Origin: Caulobacteraceae bacterium
GTDB taxonomy: Bacteria; Pseudomonadota; Alphaproteobacteria; Caulobacterales; Caulobacteraceae
Direction: 5' to 3'
Assembly (NCBI GenBank): GCA_947501315.1
Contig: CANMXH010000118.1
Location: 1-6,993, forward strand
DNA: 6,993 nt
Below the pieces are notes generated by a model that searched no databases, was not told where the DNA came from, and saw nothing but the letters and a program-made list of their open reading frames with translations. Shown in pieces: positions 5,118 to 6,993 of the stretch; positions within the stretch are counted from its first letter, which is position 1, and every line of letters begins with the position of its first letter. The translations under genes and the position numbers were made by a program.

Positions 5118-5897
5118 TTGGAGCGGCCCGGGACCTCGCTGCTGGCCTCCATCGCCGTCCACGCGGCGGTGGTACTGGCCGTGGTGGGCTATGGCCTGCT
5201 GGGCTTCACGCGTGAGCCGCTGAACGTCGAAAGCGCTGTGCCTGTGTCGATCATTTCGGAGACCGTCATCGAGGCCGCTGCGCCGGACAATCCCGACGAC
5301 GAGCTGATCACCGAGGAGGCCGCGACGGCACCGGTTGCCCCGACACCGCCCGAGCCGGTTCCCCCCGAGCCTGTCCCACCGACACCAGCGCCGGTGCCGG
5401 TCAAGAAGGCGACGCCCGCACGCCCGGTACCGCCCCGCGCCACTCCGCCGCCTCGCCCGCAGCCGCCGCGCCCGACTCCCCCTCGGCGGGAGGAATCGCT
5501 CGACCTCGACTCTCTCGCCGGCCCGCCGCGGCCGGGTCCGCGCCCCGGGCCGCGTCCGCCGACCGGTCAACAGGGGCAGGGCACGGCCCCCCGGGCTATC
5601 GGCAGGGCCTCGCTTCAGGCGCTGGCCAGCCAGGTTACGCCTTACTGGAACGTCAACTGCGATCTGCCCGGCTCGGATGATTTGACCATCGGCGTAAGGG
5701 TGACGCTGGATCAAAGGGGGGCGATCGTCGGGTCCCCGCGACTGACCCAGAGCCGTGGCGATCCAGTCTGGCGCGCCGCTGCGGACGGTGTGTTGCGCGC
5801 CATGCGGGCCGCTGCGCCTTTTGACATGCCTTCGGACTATCAGCAGCAGGAGATTGCCTTCTCCTTCCGCACGGCCACCATGTGCGGGAGCCGTTGA
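5118..5897 (+). CDS. tolA: Trans-periplasmic linker protein TolA, proline-rich type
   Basis: TolA is anchored in the inner membrane by one helix that meets TolQR and reaches across the periplasm to TolB and Pal. The start is a TTG (5118-5120), supported by GGAGGG (5104-5109) 8 nt upstream and by the lack of any other start before the membrane helix. Of 259 residues, the helix covers about 8-29 and contains S11-x3-H15, the SxxxH motif by which TolA and TonB engage their motors. Residues about 40-72 are acidic; about 74-150 are very rich in Pro and Arg (EPVPPEPVPP, TPPPRPQPPRPTPPRR). The C-terminal TolA/TonB-like domain (about 160-256) has C181 and C256, placed like the disulfide in E. coli TolA domain III. 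The spacer is TonB-like, not the long Ala/Lys helix of E. coli TolA, so TonB is the alternative; position between tolR and tolB decides for TolA. tolR ends 4 nt upstream. Confidence 0.93.
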   Translation: MERPGTSLLASIAVHAAVVLAVVGYGLLGFTREPLNVESAVPVSIISETVIEAAAPDNPDDELITEEAATAPVAPTPPEPVPPEPVPPTPAPVPVKKATPARPVPPRATPPPRPQPPRPTPPRREESLDLDSLAGPPRPGPRPGPRPPTGQQGQGTAPRAIGRASLQALASQVTPYWNVNCDLPGSDDLTIGVRVTLDQRGAIVGSPRLTQSRGDPVWRAAADGVLRAMRAAAPFDMPSDYQQQEIAFSFRTATMCGSR

Positions 5898-5955
5898 GCG
5901 TGTTTGATGCGTGATGCCAGTGTCGAAGCGGCGCTGTATGGTAATCCTGCGCGAT

Positions 5956-5997
5956 CTTGGGCCGCCTGACCTGAAAGTCGCCGCATTCACGCCCAAG
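5956..5997 (+). repeat. 7-bp inverted repeat in the tolA-tolB gap
   Basis: CTTGGGC (5956-5962) and GCCCAAG (5991-5997) are perfect reverse complements separated by 28 nt. The gap from 5898 to 6058 is long for this packed cluster, so the repeat may be part of an RNA leader or a binding site. No T-run follows the second arm, which argues against an intrinsic terminator. The arms are seen directly; any role is inference. Confidence 0.3.
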
Positions 5998-6010
5998 CTG
6001 GTCCCGGCGG

Positions 6011-6033
6011 CAGGTCCGGGTCGAGCCGACCTG
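6011..6033 (+). other. Hairpin just upstream of tolB
   Basis: CAGGTC (6011-6016) pairs perfectly with GACCTG (6028-6033), and GG (6019-6020) can also pair with CC (6026-6027) inside. A G-T wobble can extend it outward by one pair. It ends 14 nt before the tolB ribosome site GGAG (6048-6051). It could tune tolB translation or mRNA processing between tolA and tolB, but short GC stems are common in this DNA. Confidence 0.25.
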
Positions 6034-6058
6034 TGCAGATTCGAGCTGGAGTGACTTC

Positions 6059-6993
6059 ATGCGTCTGACTACCTTGCTGGCCTCGGTCGCCATGATTGCG
6101 GTGTGCGCGCCTTCAATGGTCGCGGCACAGACGCCGCCGCCGCAGGAAGAAGAAGAAGAGGTCATCGTCGACCAGGGCGTACTGCGGCCCTTCCCGATCG
6201 CCGTGGCCAATTTCACCGGCCAGAACGGCGCTGATCTTGGCGGGGTAATCCGCGCCAACCTGAGGCGGTCCGGCTATTTCGAGCCGCTGGACCCCGCAGG
6301 TTTCGTCGAGACCGGTCTGACGCTGGCGAATGCGCCCAATTTTCCGCAGTGGACCTCGATCGGGGCCCAGGCGGTGCTGTACGGTGCGGTGACGCCCCGG
6401 CCTGACGGCCGCAACGACTTCGGCTTCCGCCTGTACGACCCCTATCGCCAGTGCCAGCTGGTATCTTACCAGTTCACCGCCACGCCCGAGCAATGGCGCC
6501 GGATCGGCCACAAGATCGCCGATCTGATCTATCAGCGCATGACCGGCGAGAGCGGCCTGTTCGACAGCCGCGTGGTTTTCGTCTCGGAAAGCGGCACCCA
6601 GCTGAACCGGCTGTCGCGTCTCGCTATCTCGGATCAGGACGGGTTCAATCCCGTCTATCTGACCCAGGGTGACGAGGTGATCATGTCGCCGCGTTTCTCG
6701 CTGAACGACCCCAATGAGATCACCTATGTGGCGCTCGGGCGGGACTACAGCCGCATCTATCTGTTCAACCTGTCGACTGGCCGGCGTGAGAGCCTCGGCG
6801 AGTTCGATGGTCAGGTGCTGGCCCCGCGCTTCTCGAACGACGGATCGAAGATGGCGTTTTCGATCATCCGGGGCGGCAATACCGACGTCTATGTGATGGA
6901 CCTGTCGAGCCGCCAGCTGCGCCGCCTGACCAGCGATCCCGGTATCGACACCTCGCCGTCCTTCAGCCCGGACAACAGTCAGATCGTCTTCAC
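6059..6993 (+). CDS. tolB: Periplasmic translocation protein TolB (3' end missing)
   Basis: TolB is the periplasmic protein that bridges TolA and the outer-membrane lipoprotein Pal. The frame runs open to the window edge (about 311 of an expected 430-450 residues). A signal peptide is clear: MRLTTLLASVAMIAVCAPSM with likely cleavage after VAA (residue 23). The mature protein starts QTPPPQ followed by five glutamates (30-34), then the N-terminal domain (about 35-165, including RPFPIAVANFTG and GAQAVLYGAV). The beta-propeller follows with TolB repeats such as APRFSNDGSKMAFS and TSPSFSPDNSQIVF; at least three blades are present before the edge. The start ATG has GGAG (6048-6051) 7 nt upstream. 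C16 is in the signal core but IAVC is not a good lipobox, so it is not a lipoprotein. Pal would be expected downstream. Confidence 0.97.
   Translation, partial: MRLTTLLASVAMIAVCAPSMVAAQTPPPQEEEEEVIVDQGVLRPFPIAVANFTGQNGADLGGVIRANLRRSGYFEPLDPAGFVETGLTLANAPNFPQWTSIGAQAVLYGAVTPRPDGRNDFGFRLYDPYRQCQLVSYQFTATPEQWRRIGHKIADLIYQRMTGESGLFDSRVVFVSESGTQLNRLSRLAISDQDGFNPVYLTQGDEVIMSPRFSLNDPNEITYVALGRDYSRIYLFNLSTGRRESLGEFDGQVLAPRFSNDGSKMAFSIIRGGNTDVYVMDLSSRQLRRLTSDPGIDTSPSFSPDNSQIVF

Noticed and set aside
5907..5969. 20-codon open frame in the tolA-tolB gap (MRDASVEAALYGNPARSWAA)
   Set aside because: There is no ribosome site and no recognisable features; the length is expected by chance.
5070..5996. Minus-strand open frame opposite tolA
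   Set aside because: Its translation is Arg/Gly-rich, with no recognisable domain, and it mirrors the proline codons of tolA.
6059..6127. TolB as a lipoprotein because of C16 in the signal sequence
   Set aside because: The residues before the cysteine (I-A-V) do not form a good lipobox, and a standard VAA cleavage site follows.
1..6993. tRNA, rRNA, CRISPR, insertion sequence, phage or defence genes
   Set aside because: Nothing on either strand supports them; the window is filled with core genes in one direction and uniform codon use.

Overview
The window is a stretch of an alphaproteobacterial chromosome. Its very high G+C content, the sequence character of the Ruv and Tol proteins, an alphaproteobacterial-type LexA box (GAAC-N7-GAAC) and a Caulobacter-style housekeeping promoter all point to Caulobacterales, with Brevundimonas or Caulobacter as the best guess. 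That placement is judgement from sequence style, not a database match. All genes are on the + strand and tightly packed. There are no mobile elements, RNA genes, CRISPR arrays or signs of recent transfer.

Region 1 (1-1869 and on to 2900) carries the 3' part of yebC and then ruvC, ruvA and ruvB. The three ruv genes overlap by 4 nt at each junction (ATGA, GTGA), so they are almost certainly co-transcribed and translationally coupled. They make the Holliday-junction machine: RuvA binds the junction, RuvB drives branch migration and RuvC cuts. A perfect LexA-type box lies across the start of ruvC, so the unit is probably induced by DNA damage. A strong hairpin spans the ruvB stop codon.

Region 2 (2953-3785) holds a small unrecognised protein with one membrane segment, overlapping by 4 nt with ybgC, a hotdog-fold acyl-CoA thioesterase.

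Region 3 (3786-6993) is the Tol-Pal cluster: a probable sigma-73-type promoter, then tolQ, tolR and tolA (TTG start) nearly abutting, a 161-nt gap, and tolB, which runs off the right edge. TolQ-TolR form the proton-driven inner-membrane motor, TolA carries its force across the periplasm, and periplasmic TolB links to Pal (expected just past the window), so that the outer membrane follows the constricting septum.

The layout yebC-ruvCAB-ybgC-tolQRAB is an old proteobacterial arrangement, also seen in Pseudomonas. The window is therefore largely ordinary core genome, and I do not see a new biological system. The points worth a second look are the SOS box and its partner inverted repeat over the ruvC start, the hairpin on the ruvB stop codon, the small membrane protein inserted between ruvB and ybgC, a TolA with a proline-rich rather than a long helical spacer, and two inverted repeats in the tolA-tolB gap.
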